From: a virus
Reading direction: 5' to 3' (one strand)
IMG/VR virus record: IMGVR_UViG_3300013093_000173
Coordinates: 1-31,403 of that record
Length of the DNA: 31,403 nt
The notes under the pieces were generated by a model. The model did no database searches. It worked only from the letters and a program-made list of their open reading frames with translations, and was not told where the DNA came from. Positions 25,201-31,262 of this stretch are shown piece by piece. How positions within the stretch are numbered: position 1 is the first letter of the stretch; each line of letters starts with the position of its first letter. Both the position numbers and the translations under genes were made by a program.

Positions 25201-25723
25201 CGTTTAGGTAGCCACCAGTTGTTTTGGAATATTGGGTTTGAGAGGCGTATAGGGATGTGAGGTCTGTATTGGGGAGCAGAAGGTTTTGGGCTTGAATGAT
25301 TTGGTTCTTCTGAATACCCGATTGGAACGAAAGGTCTGTAGCCTGTTGGTCGAGCAATTTGGAGTATTGCTCACCCTTTTTGTTGACAGCAGTTTGCGTT
25401 CCAACGACCGTTTGAAGCCCACCAATAAATGACTGTTGGGTTTCATTTTGGTTTTTCAGCAGGGTGGCTTGAACTGACTGCAAACTCTGTTGTTGTGAGG
25501 CTAGGTCAATGCCCTTGCCCAATAGGGCGATTCCACCACCAATAGCAAAGGCACTGGTGAGGACTCCGCCGACATCACGGAATAGGCTGGACATTTTGCC
25601 AGCAGTACGCTCTGTGGCCCCAACAATGCTGTCAAGGGAGTGCTGAATGTTGGTTGGGTCACCGATGATTTGGACACGAAGTTGTGCCGCATTCATCATC
25701 CCCGAATCGCCAGCCATAGACAT
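22247..25723 (-). CDS. Tape measure protein
   Basis: The product is 1158 aa. Size, position after the chaperone pair and composition identify it. It is helix-rich with Gln/Ala stretches near residues 70-290, hydrophobic spans at about 310-480, a charged coiled region (about 590-720), and strongly hydrophobic segments at about 915-1010 ('FILAGLAIGAAIYLIIKYHK', 'FMMPFLAPLILAIKYW'). A Gly-rich linker and beta-rich tail then precede the C-terminus. It sets tail length and is packed inside the tube. By the usual rule of about 0.15 nm per residue the tail would be about 170 nm. No lysozyme or peptidase motif was recognised. The start lacks a strong ribosome site (an in-frame ATG two codons later is equally possible) and lies 39 bases after the chaperone stop. 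Confidence 0.85.
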   Translation of the reverse strand: MSMAGDSGMMNAAQLRVQIIGDPTNIQHSLDSIVGATERTAGKMSSLFRDVGGVLTSAFAIGGGIALLGKGIDLASQQQSLQSVQATLLKNQNETQQSFIGGLQTVVGTQTAVNKKGEQYSKLLDQQATDLSFQSGIQKNQIIQAQNLLLPNTDLTSLYASQTQYSKTTGGYLNAAVEASANLAAQMGSGGSGIVGASRMVSRLLADPARSMGSMSRMGFHLALSQQIQIKNVQKQNGLLAAQQLILQDINGSLRGTAQAAISPVQRMQNDIMLIMQQMGRGLMPIIDNLAAVVGQTLYALDPIFNTVAQAIGAMSGTIGNTLGSISKIIQPLAEVFTQGVLPAILDVVQPIAEFIGVIGTQLNNIFNSKAVQTFIGLFASFGTTLGDAITPALKEISDVFTKMTSNGQLAALWTSFYQIFAALMPILPTLATAFANILTAMLPMVPPMVTIVTAMAKFAAFSLTKLVNAFDYLVKKISEFKPLFEIIMGALVALSAVFFAKHLFITPIQGFLEMMGKATRASLVFGETTKGALSGATKGFRDRGLVGILTGGQAGKAQAEYQQRQRDIIQALRLKQINPREALRAERENQIEGALAQEKYKNLRRSAMPLFGRAFMRKQEEGESDEAYAEYKKQQKSQRGVRAYLQGPTMDVSSYIKMMKLDEGEGEDENLKALRENTDALQKASDNYKKQFGGGKEAYKNDPTYQLMQDAKARAGAYDINSPEYSDMVYRQMTQMGQAAGKGVAESLHSEMSKPSFTSRLFGSGGFGKIGTGVTKAALGGAGAAASFVLGGGMGTLDTLKKQVTDLFSGKKVDWNSMITGGLQLSGVLGGMVPVFQGLGKMAVGAGKLIITMFSSTAAEAIAAAGETETAMTGVMATETEEALTTATTTEAAFLPMFAEMIAGWASVAGAALVAFGEMLIAAAPFILAGLAIGAAIYLIIKYHKDLMHWAGVAWHGIKTAAIDVWNFLKKFGLDALMFMMPFLAPLILAIKYWKDIKQWGVDALHGLGDAVKFIGKVFEGIWQTMVIGPIHLAISLVEHLVHLFGDVVHFAGHVLHDLNPLNWFGGGGGNSTSRKFPVSMTGNAMNVHILGASASAGKALNGTGRSNQQSTNVNVHPGAFTVNVQGNMDSASMADVKNHVNEQFRQLRYSLKAQGR

Positions 25724-25762
25724 GGTTTCAGTCTATTTCACTATTGGGAATGGGCGTTCTTA

Positions 25763-26292
25763 CTAACCCCTTGTTGCTTGCTCTTGTTCAAAGGCACGGA
25801 GTTTGTAGAAGGCCATCCATTCCACCAACTCAGGTGACGACAACGGACGGTGTGAGGGTGACCCGTCTAAGAGTTCCTCAACTGTCCGGCCTAGTTGCTC
25901 CGCTAGGCTGAAAAGGAATCGTCGCTCTGGGTCGGCGAGAAGTCTTTTCCCGCTTCATCAACCGCCTGCTCGCCCATGCCTGAAAGACGAAGGGCGACGG
26001 TAGCAATCAACTCGATAGCGGCTGCCGACTTAGCCATGAGAGCGTCACGGTCACCGGGCTGGAATACACGCTCGCCCGATGCCGGGTCGAAGGTGCAGTG
26101 AATCACGAGGTCGGGCAGAACTTCCTCAAGGGCAAACAAGCCGTTGCTTTCTACCTGAGCCTTGCCAATCATTCTCGCACGGTCACGAGCGGTCATCGCT
26201 TTCACCAAAATCTGAACGCCCCATTGTGGGACATCCAAAACTTCTGACTCAATGTCGTCGGCTGCAAAAATCTGTTCACTAAGAGAGGACAT
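25763..26292 (-). CDS. Tail assembly chaperone, long form made by -1 frameshift (gpG-T like)
   Basis: Residues 1-116 come from the upstream frame. After the slippery heptamer at 25945-25951, a -1 shift opens a frame of 60 more residues, giving 176 aa and a stop at 25763-25765. The added part begins R-L-L-A-D-P-E-R-R-F-L-F-S-L, continues A-E-Q-L-G-R-T-V-E-E-L-L, and has L-S-S-P-E-L-V-E-W-M-A-F-Y-K-L. This is the usual look of the 'T' domain of siphovirus tail chaperones. The T domain has no start codon and ribosome site of its own that would explain it, and it overlaps the G frame, as in lambda G/T. The long form links the tape measure (encoded next) to tail tube subunits during assembly. The frameshift itself is inferred. 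Confidence 0.85.
25903..26292 (-). CDS. Tail assembly chaperone, short form (gpG like)
   Basis: This is the 129-aa product when no frameshift occurs. It has an acidic N-terminus, a beta-rich 'VPQWGVQILVKAMTARDRAR' segment (residues 21-40) and a helical A-I-E-L-I-A-T-V-A-L-R-L-S-G-M region near 92-106. These features are typical of siphovirus gpG-like chaperones (also described as tail subunit-like proteins with a 'W-G-x-x-V-x-V-R/K-x-M/L-x-x-x-E/D-R' motif). AGGAG lies just before the ATG at 26292. It follows the second tail-tube gene and precedes the tape measure gene, the conserved order. Confidence 0.85.
   Translation of the reverse strand: MSSLSEQIFAADDIESEVLDVPQWGVQILVKAMTARDRARMIGKAQVESNGLFALEEVLPDLVIHCTFDPASGERVFQPGDRDALMAKSAAAIELIATVALRLSGMGEQAVDEAGKDFSPTQSDDSFSA
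25945..25951 (-). promoter_or_regulatory. -1 ribosomal frameshift site GGGAAAA
   Basis: In the upstream frame the heptamer reads G-GGA-AAA (codons 115-116 preceded by one G), a proper X-XXY-YYZ slippery sequence, nearly the same as lambda's GGGAAAG. A GCCTAG/CTAGGC stem about 36 bases downstream contains the short-form stop codon and could act as a stimulator, though it is farther away than usual. Confidence 0.85.
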
Positions 26293-26308
26293 GATGCTCC
26301 TGTTCTAG

Positions 26309-26323
26309 GGTGGGGAAACCACC
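26309..26323 (-). other. Small hairpin in the leader of the chaperone gene
   Basis: GGTGG-TTTCC-CCACC on the minus strand lies between the tail-tube stop (26348) and the chaperone ribosome site. No T-run follows, so it is not a standard terminator. It may reduce or protect the downstream message. Confidence 0.25.
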
Positions 26324-26347
26324 ATACAGGGTATCCTACTACAGGAA

Positions 26348-27109
26348 CTAGATGGTTGTGCGAGAAACTGAACCCGTAACCTGCATTTCAGCGTCAAAGG
26401 TAACTACGCCGTTGACAGAGGACTTGAGGTCATACTTGGTAAGGATTCCCTGACCGAAGTACTTGGGTGATGCGGTTCCACCAACAAATGCGCCGGGGTC
26501 TGAGGGGCCATACACGAAGGAGATGAACTGTCCTGCGGTGTTTTGGAAGGCAAGCGCCGTTTGGAAAATAGCGTCCAAACCGCCCGCCTGACCCATGATG
26601 GTGCTGGAACCGTCGTAGTGACCAGAGAAAGTTACCGTGTAGTCACGCAAACCTACGATGAAAGACTTGACACCAGCAGCATTGAATGAGGTCGTTTCAG
26701 CGGCCTCAACAGCCTGAGGGAACGAAATGTCGTTGATGTAAGGCGAGATATTCCACATGGGAAGCAGGTAGCCCGTTCCCGAAGTCGCACCCGTGACGAT
26801 GGTGTTGCTGAACGAGATGCTCGTGCTTGAAGTGCTAGCAAGAGTCGTAGCGATGACAGGGGTCGTCAATGAGGGCAGAGGTGAAAAAGTCTGGCTCAAC
26901 ACAGGGTTCACGAAGTAGCCGTAGTAGGAGGTTGCGTTGACCGTAGCAAGCACATTGTCCGAAGCAGCAAGCGAACCAGACTGGATAAGCGTGCCAGCAG
27001 TGCCCGAAACAGATGTGGAACTCATGGATGAGAACACATTGGCAGTGCCGGTGCTGTTCTCAAAACCAAGTGCAAGAAAGGCGTTCTTACCGTGCTGGAA
27101 AATTGGCAT
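26348..27109 (-). CDS. Tail tube protein paralogue 2
   Basis: The product is 253 aa. It shares the start M-P-I-F-Q-H-G-K-N with the gene just upstream, and the core: 'ISPYINDISF' (about 121-130), A-V-E-A-A-E-T-T-S-F, 'VGLRDYTVTFSGHYDG' and 'GILTKYDLKSSVNGVVTFDA'. This is the pattern of siphovirus major tail proteins, whose subunits stack into the tube. Between the first strand (G-K-N-A-F) and the 'ISPYINDIS' segment lie about 105 Ser/Thr-rich residues that ordinary members lack, suggesting an outward loop domain. The ribosome site AAGGAG overlaps the stop codon of the upstream gene. Which paralogue is the major tube subunit cannot be told from sequence. Confidence 0.78.
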   Translation of the reverse strand: MPIFQHGKNAFLALGFENSTGTANVFSSMSSTSVSGTAGTLIQSGSLAASDNVLATVNATSYYGYFVNPVLSQTFSPLPSLTTPVIATTLASTSSTSISFSNTIVTGATSGTGYLLPMWNISPYINDISFPQAVEAAETTSFNAAGVKSFIVGLRDYTVTFSGHYDGSSTIMGQAGGLDAIFQTALAFQNTAGQFISFVYGPSDPGAFVGGTASPKYFGQGILTKYDLKSSVNGVVTFDAEMQVTGSVSRTTI

Positions 27110-27119
27110 TATTTACTCC

Positions 27120-28115
27120 TTAGTAGCGGGCAAACCCGTAATAAACCGTCGCTGAGGGGCTTGTGCCGCCCAGCGTTATTGCAAGCCTCGTGTATGGATA
27201 AATGCTACCTGACAAAATCTGAATGCTTGTTCCCACACTGGTCAGGGCGCTTCCCACATTGACCCACGAACCCCCCGTCAACGAGTGTTGCAACTGAAGG
27301 GAAATGGTGGGTGTAGTGCCGTTTAGTGAAATGACACCCATTTGAAGTTGACCGCCCTTGGTGGTCGAGATGGAGCCGAACTGTGAGGCTGAGGTGTAAT
27401 AGGTGCTTGCTCCGGTTAGCACCGTGCTGGGAATGTACTGACCCACGCCGTTCCAAACGCCACCATCGGCGGTGATGTCCATGTCAGCCGTGATTACGCC
27501 CGCAACAGGTGATTTGAGGTCGTACTTGGTGTCAATACCCTGTGCCATCTGGCAACGGAAGTCGCTTCCTCCCAAAACAGTGGCAGTTCCACCATCGGGG
27601 AAAATCAAAACACCGTCATCGCCACCCTTTTCGATGAGGGAGTTAAAGAAGGGGTCAGTTCCCTGAATTGTGCCTTCGTAGAGGCCAGTGAGAGAGATGG
27701 TGCCCTCACGCAGACCCTGAATGAAAGTCTTGTTGCCGTTGTTTTGAAAAGTGGTGGTTTCTGATGCTTCAATAGACCTTGTTACTGAAATGTCGTTGAA
27801 GAACTGCGACATATCGGCGGTGAAGCCAGAAGGTGCGCTCAGGGTGACAGGGGTGGGGCTAGTGGCGGCAACCGTCGTGGTGCCACTTACCGTCAGAGTG
27901 GCTCCTGTAAGCGAGAAGGACACGGCGGTGATAGTGCTGGCAGGAAGTCCCGCCGAAGTAGCCGCAACGCTCATACCGACATACAGAGGCGTTCCGGTGG
28001 AATCTACAGTGACCGTTGATGATGAGTTGCCCCAATGCGCCTGAATAGTAGAGGAAATGTATGACGGGTTGGAGATGAAAACTCTTGAATTCTTACCGTG
28101 TTGGAAAATAGGCAT
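27120..28115 (-). CDS. Tail tube protein paralogue 1, with inserted beta module and C-terminal domain
   Basis: The product is 331 aa. The tube core is clear: M-P-I-F-Q-H-G-K-N, 'MSQFFNDISVTRSIEASETT' (102-121), 'FIQGLREGTISLTGLYEG' and 'GIDTKYDLKSPVAGVITAD'. Residues about 31-95 are an insert resembling the beta module of the giant tail gene: 'YVGMSVAATSAGLPASTITA' followed by 'GATLTVSGTTTVAA'. After residue about 225 there is an extra domain of about 100 residues ('GGQLQMGVISLNGTTPTISL', 'YPYTRLAITLGGTSPSATVY'), probably a beta sandwich on the tube surface. The start overlaps the previous stop by one base (TAATG). Two tandem paralogues suggest gene duplication with divided roles, for example tube subunit and decorated variant. 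Confidence 0.78.
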   Translation of the reverse strand: MPIFQHGKNSRVFISNPSYISSTIQAHWGNSSSTVTVDSTGTPLYVGMSVAATSAGLPASTITAVSFSLTGATLTVSGTTTVAATSPTPVTLSAPSGFTADMSQFFNDISVTRSIEASETTTFQNNGNKTFIQGLREGTISLTGLYEGTIQGTDPFFNSLIEKGGDDGVLIFPDGGTATVLGGSDFRCQMAQGIDTKYDLKSPVAGVITADMDITADGGVWNGVGQYIPSTVLTGASTYYTSASQFGSISTTKGGQLQMGVISLNGTTPTISLQLQHSLTGGSWVNVGSALTSVGTSIQILSGSIYPYTRLAITLGGTSPSATVYYGFARY

Positions 28116-28342
28116 TAGGCACCAGCCTCAGGAGTAGCGGAATCAGCAGGGTCGGCCTCAGGTGCAGGCGCTGGGTCGGCGCTTGGTGCGCTAGCAGGGA
28201 CAATCCAACCATCAGCAAGAAGCCAAGTGATGTCCTCACCGGGAATGTCATTGACGACAGAACCCATCGGCGCAACTTTGCCGAGGTATGAAATGTCAGA
28301 AAGGTTTGTGACTTGATACGACTGAGGTGAAGCCTTTGCCAT
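28115..28342 (-). CDS. Small structural-cluster protein with Ala/Pro-rich tail
   Basis: The product is 75 aa. Residues 8-48 form a compact motif ('YQVTNLSDISYLGKVAPMGS', then 'WLLADGWIVPA') that recurs in small proteins of tailed-phage structural clusters. The remaining 25 residues are Ala/Pro/Asp-rich and probably disordered. AAAGG lies before the ATG, and the stop shares a base with the next start, so it is coupled to the tail-tube gene. The function is unknown. A minor connector or tail component would fit the position. Confidence 0.68.
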   Translation of the reverse strand: MAKASPQSYQVTNLSDISYLGKVAPMGSVVNDIPGEDITWLLADGWIVPASAPSADPAPAPEADPADSATPEAGA

Positions 28343-28408
28343 TGCGACCTTTCGGGAGCGTTCCTAGCAAAAATGCTACCACTAGAAATCCAAAATCCCT
28401 TTTGTCGC

Positions 28409-28681
28409 TTAGTCAAACTTGGGCTTGCGTTGCCTCTTTACTTTGGGCTTGCTCACCCTATTCGGGGTGAAGGCTCGGAAGCAGAGGTGACCTATTGGCC
28501 CACCCACCACATTGACAGCCACACACTCGTCCTCGACAAGGTGCGCTGATTGGAAGGTAAATACCCCTCGCTCGCCTTTGACAAGGACTTTCTCGCCCTT
28601 CTCAAAGCCATCCCATTCCTCAACCGCAATCCACTTGGGGTTGTAGTGCGGTGTATACGGTGTGATGTTTCTCTTAGCCAA
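28409..28681 (-). CDS. Small conserved phage protein with its own promoter (TTG start)
   Basis: The product is 90 aa from TTG 28681, supported by AGGAG six to seven bases upstream. No ATG exists at that point in this frame. The N-terminus has T-P-H-Y-N-P-K-W-I-A-V-E-E-W-D-G-F, followed by G-E-K-V-L-V-K-G-E-R-G-V-F-T-F, which looks like an SH3-like or small beta-barrel fold. A basic tail (K-P-K-V-K-R-Q-R-K-P-K) suggests nucleic-acid binding. It stands apart from its structural neighbours by having a near-consensus promoter that carries the same box as the early genes. It may therefore be an early or regulatory gene embedded in the late cluster. I recognise no certain family. Confidence 0.7.
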   Translation of the reverse strand: MAKRNITPYTPHYNPKWIAVEEWDGFEKGEKVLVKGERGVFTFQSAHLVEDECVAVNVVGGPIGHLCFRAFTPNRVSKPKVKRQRKPKFD

Positions 28682-28720
28682 GACAATCTCTCCTAGTCAG
28701 TTGATTATCTCTACATACCA

Positions 28721-28750
28721 ATTGTATCAGATGGGTGTAACACCCGTCAA
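28721..28750 (-). promoter_or_regulatory. Promoter P4, TTGACG-18-TACAAT, with GGGTGT-A-ACACCC palindrome
   Basis: On the minus strand, -35 TTGACG (28750-28745) and -10 TACAAT (28726-28721) are 18 bases apart, a strong sigma-70-type promoter. A perfect palindrome occupies 28733-28745 inside the spacer. Its TGTTAC lies exactly 10 bases before the -10, as in the three early promoters. The -35 overlaps the stop of the upstream gene. Confidence 0.75.
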
Positions 28751-28995
28751 TCATTTATTTCCTTATCTATTTGTTCACCACACTCACAAATAAGAAAAGA
28801 ACCCGTCATGGTGTTTACAGTCGTCGCATTCTCGTGCTTGCACTTGTCGTCTGTGATGTCGTCCTCGACGGTTTCCAATTCTCCGTCGCCTATGGTCAAC
28901 ATTTGCTCAACAGCGATAATGGCATGGATGGCGGCCTCGTTAGCCAAGCGTGCTGAACGCAGGGCGGTCAAGATGGGACTTTGCTCGTTAGACAT
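28747..28995 (-). CDS. Small protein with C-x-H...C-x-C motif, putative zinc binding
   Basis: The product is 82 aa. The N-terminal half is an Ala-rich helix pair ('LRSARLANEAAIHAIIAVEQ'). The C-terminal half carries C52, H54, C70 and C72 in a short beta hairpin context ('GSFLICECG'), compatible with a small zinc ribbon. The start overlaps the previous gene by eight bases. The function is unknown. Its stop codon merges into the -35 element of promoter P4. Confidence 0.65.
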   Translation of the reverse strand: MSNEQSPILTALRSARLANEAAIHAIIAVEQMLTIGDGELETVEDDITDDKCKHENATTVNTMTGSFLICECGEQIDKEIND

Positions 28996-29437
28996 TTGGA
29001 ATACCGTTAGTTGAGTTGGTGGTGAACATAAAGTTCATCGTGAACTTGGGGCGGTTCACTTCATCAAAGCCCATGTAGTTGGGAATGCCCGTTGTCTCGA
29101 TACGAATGCAATAGGGGAAGTAGGTGGCGTCTGGCATGACACGACCAGCAAGAGCGTTGCGAATCAGCACAGCCCATGCGTAAGTGCCGGGGTAATCCTC
29201 AGGGATGCCACGAACGGCGACTTGCACACGGGGGAATTCCAAAGCCGAGATACCAGACCCCATAGTGAAATCCGGTGTGTTGCCGAGGTATTCATAAATG
29301 GTGACAACGGCGTTAGGCGCTTCGGCAGGCGTGCGACCAAGAAACAGGTTGACACCCGTCTGAAGGTATTGGGTCGGGTAGTTCGTGCTATTGAGTTCTG
29401 CTGAAAGAAATGTTGCGATGTCGTCAAGTAGTGCCAT
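28988..29437 (-). CDS. Tail terminator / minor capsid-type connector protein
   Basis: The product is 149 aa from ATG 29437, which overlaps the previous stop as TAATG. A TTG 12 bases upstream is less likely. The protein begins 'MALLDDIATFLSAEL', then 'LFLGRTPAEAPNAVVTIYEY' and F-P-R-V-Q-V-A-V-R-G, ending in a beta strand with 'RPKFTMNFMFTTNST'. This matches the layout of 'minor capsid protein from bacteriophage' and tail-terminator proteins, small alpha/beta proteins that cap the tail tube at the head. Its position between the gp10-like gene and the tail-tube genes is as expected. Confidence 0.72.
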   Translation of the reverse strand: MALLDDIATFLSAELNSTNYPTQYLQTGVNLFLGRTPAEAPNAVVTIYEYLGNTPDFTMGSGISALEFPRVQVAVRGIPEDYPGTYAWAVLIRNALAGRVMPDATYFPYCIRIETTGIPNYMGFDEVNRPKFTMNFMFTTNSTNGIPNV

Positions 29438-29841
29438 TATTTTCTCCAACCCCTGATTGCGCCCTTGACCGCACCCTTTCCCATAGCCAGCATCAGTTTG
29501 AGGTGCGCTTGGGCAAGTGGTGTTTCCAAGTATTTTGCTTGTGTCGGTGGCAAGTGGAAGTTTTCCAATTCCTCGTGAACAAATACAGCGTAGGTCACGC
29601 TGGCGTTTCCGTAGGTTATTTCAGCATGGGGGAATCCATCGCCAGAGTCGGGTGAGGCTGGTATGAAGACGCCGGAATTGCGAAGGTCGCCGGTTTCCAC
29701 CGGCACAAATTCTTGGCTCTTGGCAAATACGCCCCTCATCACTTCGTTGATGGCGTCTGCAATCCCCCCATAAATCCCTTCCTTCAGCCTGCTGGGATTG
29801 GGGATGCTGCTTGGGTCAATCCTGACACTAAATTCTGCCAT
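29437..29841 (-). CDS. HK97 gp10-like neck / tail completion protein
   Basis: The product is 134 aa. The telling segment is 'VPVETGDLRNSGVF' (about residues 46-59), then a strand with 'YAVFVHEELENFHLPPTQAK' and F/Y-L-E, which is the usual signature of HK97-gp10-like proteins and related minor capsid components. These act at the neck between the head and tail. The C-terminus is short and basic (K-G-A-I-R-G-W-R-K). It lies ten bases after the previous gene. The start has a poor ribosome site, and its stop couples to the tail terminator gene by TAATG. Confidence 0.75.
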   Translation of the reverse strand: MAEFSVRIDPSSIPNPSRLKEGIYGGIADAINEVMRGVFAKSQEFVPVETGDLRNSGVFIPASPDSGDGFPHAEITYGNASVTYAVFVHEELENFHLPPTQAKYLETPLAQAHLKLMLAMGKGAVKGAIRGWRK

Positions 29842-29851
29842 TTTTCACTAC

Positions 29852-30319
29852 CTACTCAAAGTGCAGAACAGTGTTGTAGCCGGTCAGACCGTTCTCGTCG
29901 TAGTTCTGCTCGACAAACATGATGATGGGGTGTTCCTGCGCCGGATTGGTGACATTGGGAAGAGTCACACGGCTTTCCGTGCTGATTCCCAGATAGAAGC
30001 CGTTGAGGTAGGCACGGCCTGAACTCACCAAGTCACGCCCGTTGATGGTGGCAAGAACTTTTGTCTCGTATTCCAAACGGCATAGATACTTCGTAGCGGA
30101 GCCGTATTCCACCTGACCGCCACTACTGCCACTTGAGTTCACATAATGACGACCGTAACCGTCCAGTGTTGCCGTAGGGGGCATGGTGGAAAGTCCGGGG
30201 TTGGGAATGACATTCTCAATAAGAATGGGTTGATTCATCATGGCAAGAAGGTCGGGGTCAATACCAACGCTGGTGTTTCCAAGGTTGGGATTTTCCTCGT
30301 AGCCGTAATAGATAACCAT
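29852..30319 (-). CDS. Head-tail joining protein (stopper-like), probable
   Basis: The product is 155 aa. It is beta-rich with a Ser/Gly loop around residues 62-68. The segments 'KYLCRLEYETKVLATINGRD' and 'SSGRAYLNGFYLGISTESRV' alternate in a way that suits a small barrel, as in head-closure proteins. No clear family signature was found, so the role is inferred from position: directly after the adaptor and before the gp10-like gene, where the stopper (gp16-type) is usually encoded. Its start overlaps the adaptor stop (TAATG). Confidence 0.6.
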   Translation of the reverse strand: MVIYYGYEENPNLGNTSVGIDPDLLAMMNQPILIENVIPNPGLSTMPPTATLDGYGRHYVNSSGSSGGQVEYGSATKYLCRLEYETKVLATINGRDLVSSGRAYLNGFYLGISTESRVTLPNVTNPAQEHPIIMFVEQNYDENGLTGYNTVLHFE

Positions 30320-30879
30320 TAGTCGGCGTCACCCTCAGAAAGAACTGCTTGGATTTCACCTTGAACCAAGTCATCATCTGTGATGACATCTCCGGTTTCG
30401 GCAGTGAAATCTCCTTGGTAGTCAGGCGCATAACCCGTGCCGTAAGTGGTGGTAGTGCCGAGGACGGAACCGCTAGGCCACGCATTTGGAACTGCGTAGT
30501 AGGGGTCGAACTCGCCAATGACAAGTTCTGCACCAAGGGCGTTGGGGTCTGCTGAAACACGGGGTGGGTTGATGCGACGACCACGAAGCAGAAGGTCTTT
30601 GGCGAGGCGCTCGTAGCGTTGCGCACGATCACCATAAGACTTGCTGAGGCTGAGGCCACCTACTGACTTGCTCTCCTGTTGGGCTAGGCCGGTGAACTGA
30701 GCAGCAAGGTTGTAGCAGACATTGGAAGCCGCTCGATAGATGTTGTTTGATACTTCACCTAGAGCGAAGTAGATTTCCTCGTCTTGGAGCAGAGGTGATG
30801 CCTCTACGGTGTCGCCCACCATGAAGCGGATAGCGTCTTTGGTAGAACTTTGGGGGTTGCCTGAATATGTCCATCCCAT
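30319..30879 (-). CDS. Head-tail adaptor (connector) protein
   Basis: The product is 186 aa. The N-terminal half matches the familiar adaptor pattern: 'YSGNPQSSTKDAIRFMVGDT', then L-L-Q-D-E-E-I-Y-F-A-L, a helix rich in Ala and Asn (A-A-S-N-V-C-Y-N-L-A-A-Q-F), and 'KSVGGLSLSKSYGDRAQRYE'. Such proteins form a ring below the portal. The C-terminal 60 residues are Tyr/Gly-rich and then acidic, probably flexible. The start is coupled to the preceding gene by TAATG. Confidence 0.8.
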   Translation of the reverse strand: MGWTYSGNPQSSTKDAIRFMVGDTVEASPLLQDEEIYFALGEVSNNIYRAASNVCYNLAAQFTGLAQQESKSVGGLSLSKSYGDRAQRYERLAKDLLLRGRRINPPRVSADPNALGAELVIGEFDPYYAVPNAWPSGSVLGTTTTYGTGYAPDYQGDFTAETGDVITDDDLVQGEIQAVLSEGDAD

Positions 30880-31232
30880 TAGGAAAGCACCGCCTCGTCA
30901 ATCGTGAGGGTTCCCGTCATCACTCTTGCCGCACCGGAACCCGTTGCGGTGGCGGTGATTTGGAAGCGCCAACGCCCAGCCGAAAGGGTGCTGAGTTCGC
31001 CGGGTGCCCAGTTGACCGTCAAGTTTGGAACGCCTGCCGGTGCTGGTGAAACGCTGTTGGTCACAAAGTAGGACTGATTATTCTTGGTAATCAAAGCCAT
31101 ATTCGGTGGCTGTCCAATGGTCATACTGAATGTCCATCCGCTACTGAAATCCAAAGGATTCCCTGACGCATCCAACCAGATAAATGCTGCTGCGGGCAAA
31201 GATGCTGCTGGGGTTGGGTAGTGAATGGTCAT
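30879..31232 (-). CDS. Ig-like / BppU-N-like small structural protein
   Basis: The product is 117 aa with a good AAAGGA ribosome site. The pattern 'FIWLDASGNPLDFSSGWTFS' in the first third, N-L-T-V-N-W-A-P-G-E-L in the middle, and 'LSAGRWRFQITATATG' ending in a 'MTGTLTIDEAVL' strand is that of a single beta-sandwich domain, like the N-terminal domain of BppU and of related small phage structural proteins. In this place it may decorate the connector or head. The function is inferred from fold pattern and position. Confidence 0.62.
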   Translation of the reverse strand: MTIHYPTPAASLPAAAFIWLDASGNPLDFSSGWTFSMTIGQPPNMALITKNNQSYFVTNSVSPAPAGVPNLTVNWAPGELSTLSAGRWRFQITATATGSGAARVMTGTLTIDEAVLS

Positions 31233-31262
31233 TTCTTTCCTTTGGCGCTAGAGAAGGTGGAA

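Noticed and set aside
26309-26323. Hairpin considered as a terminator before the chaperone gene
   Set aside because: The stem is only five base pairs and no T-run follows on the minus strand; kept only as a low-confidence structure.
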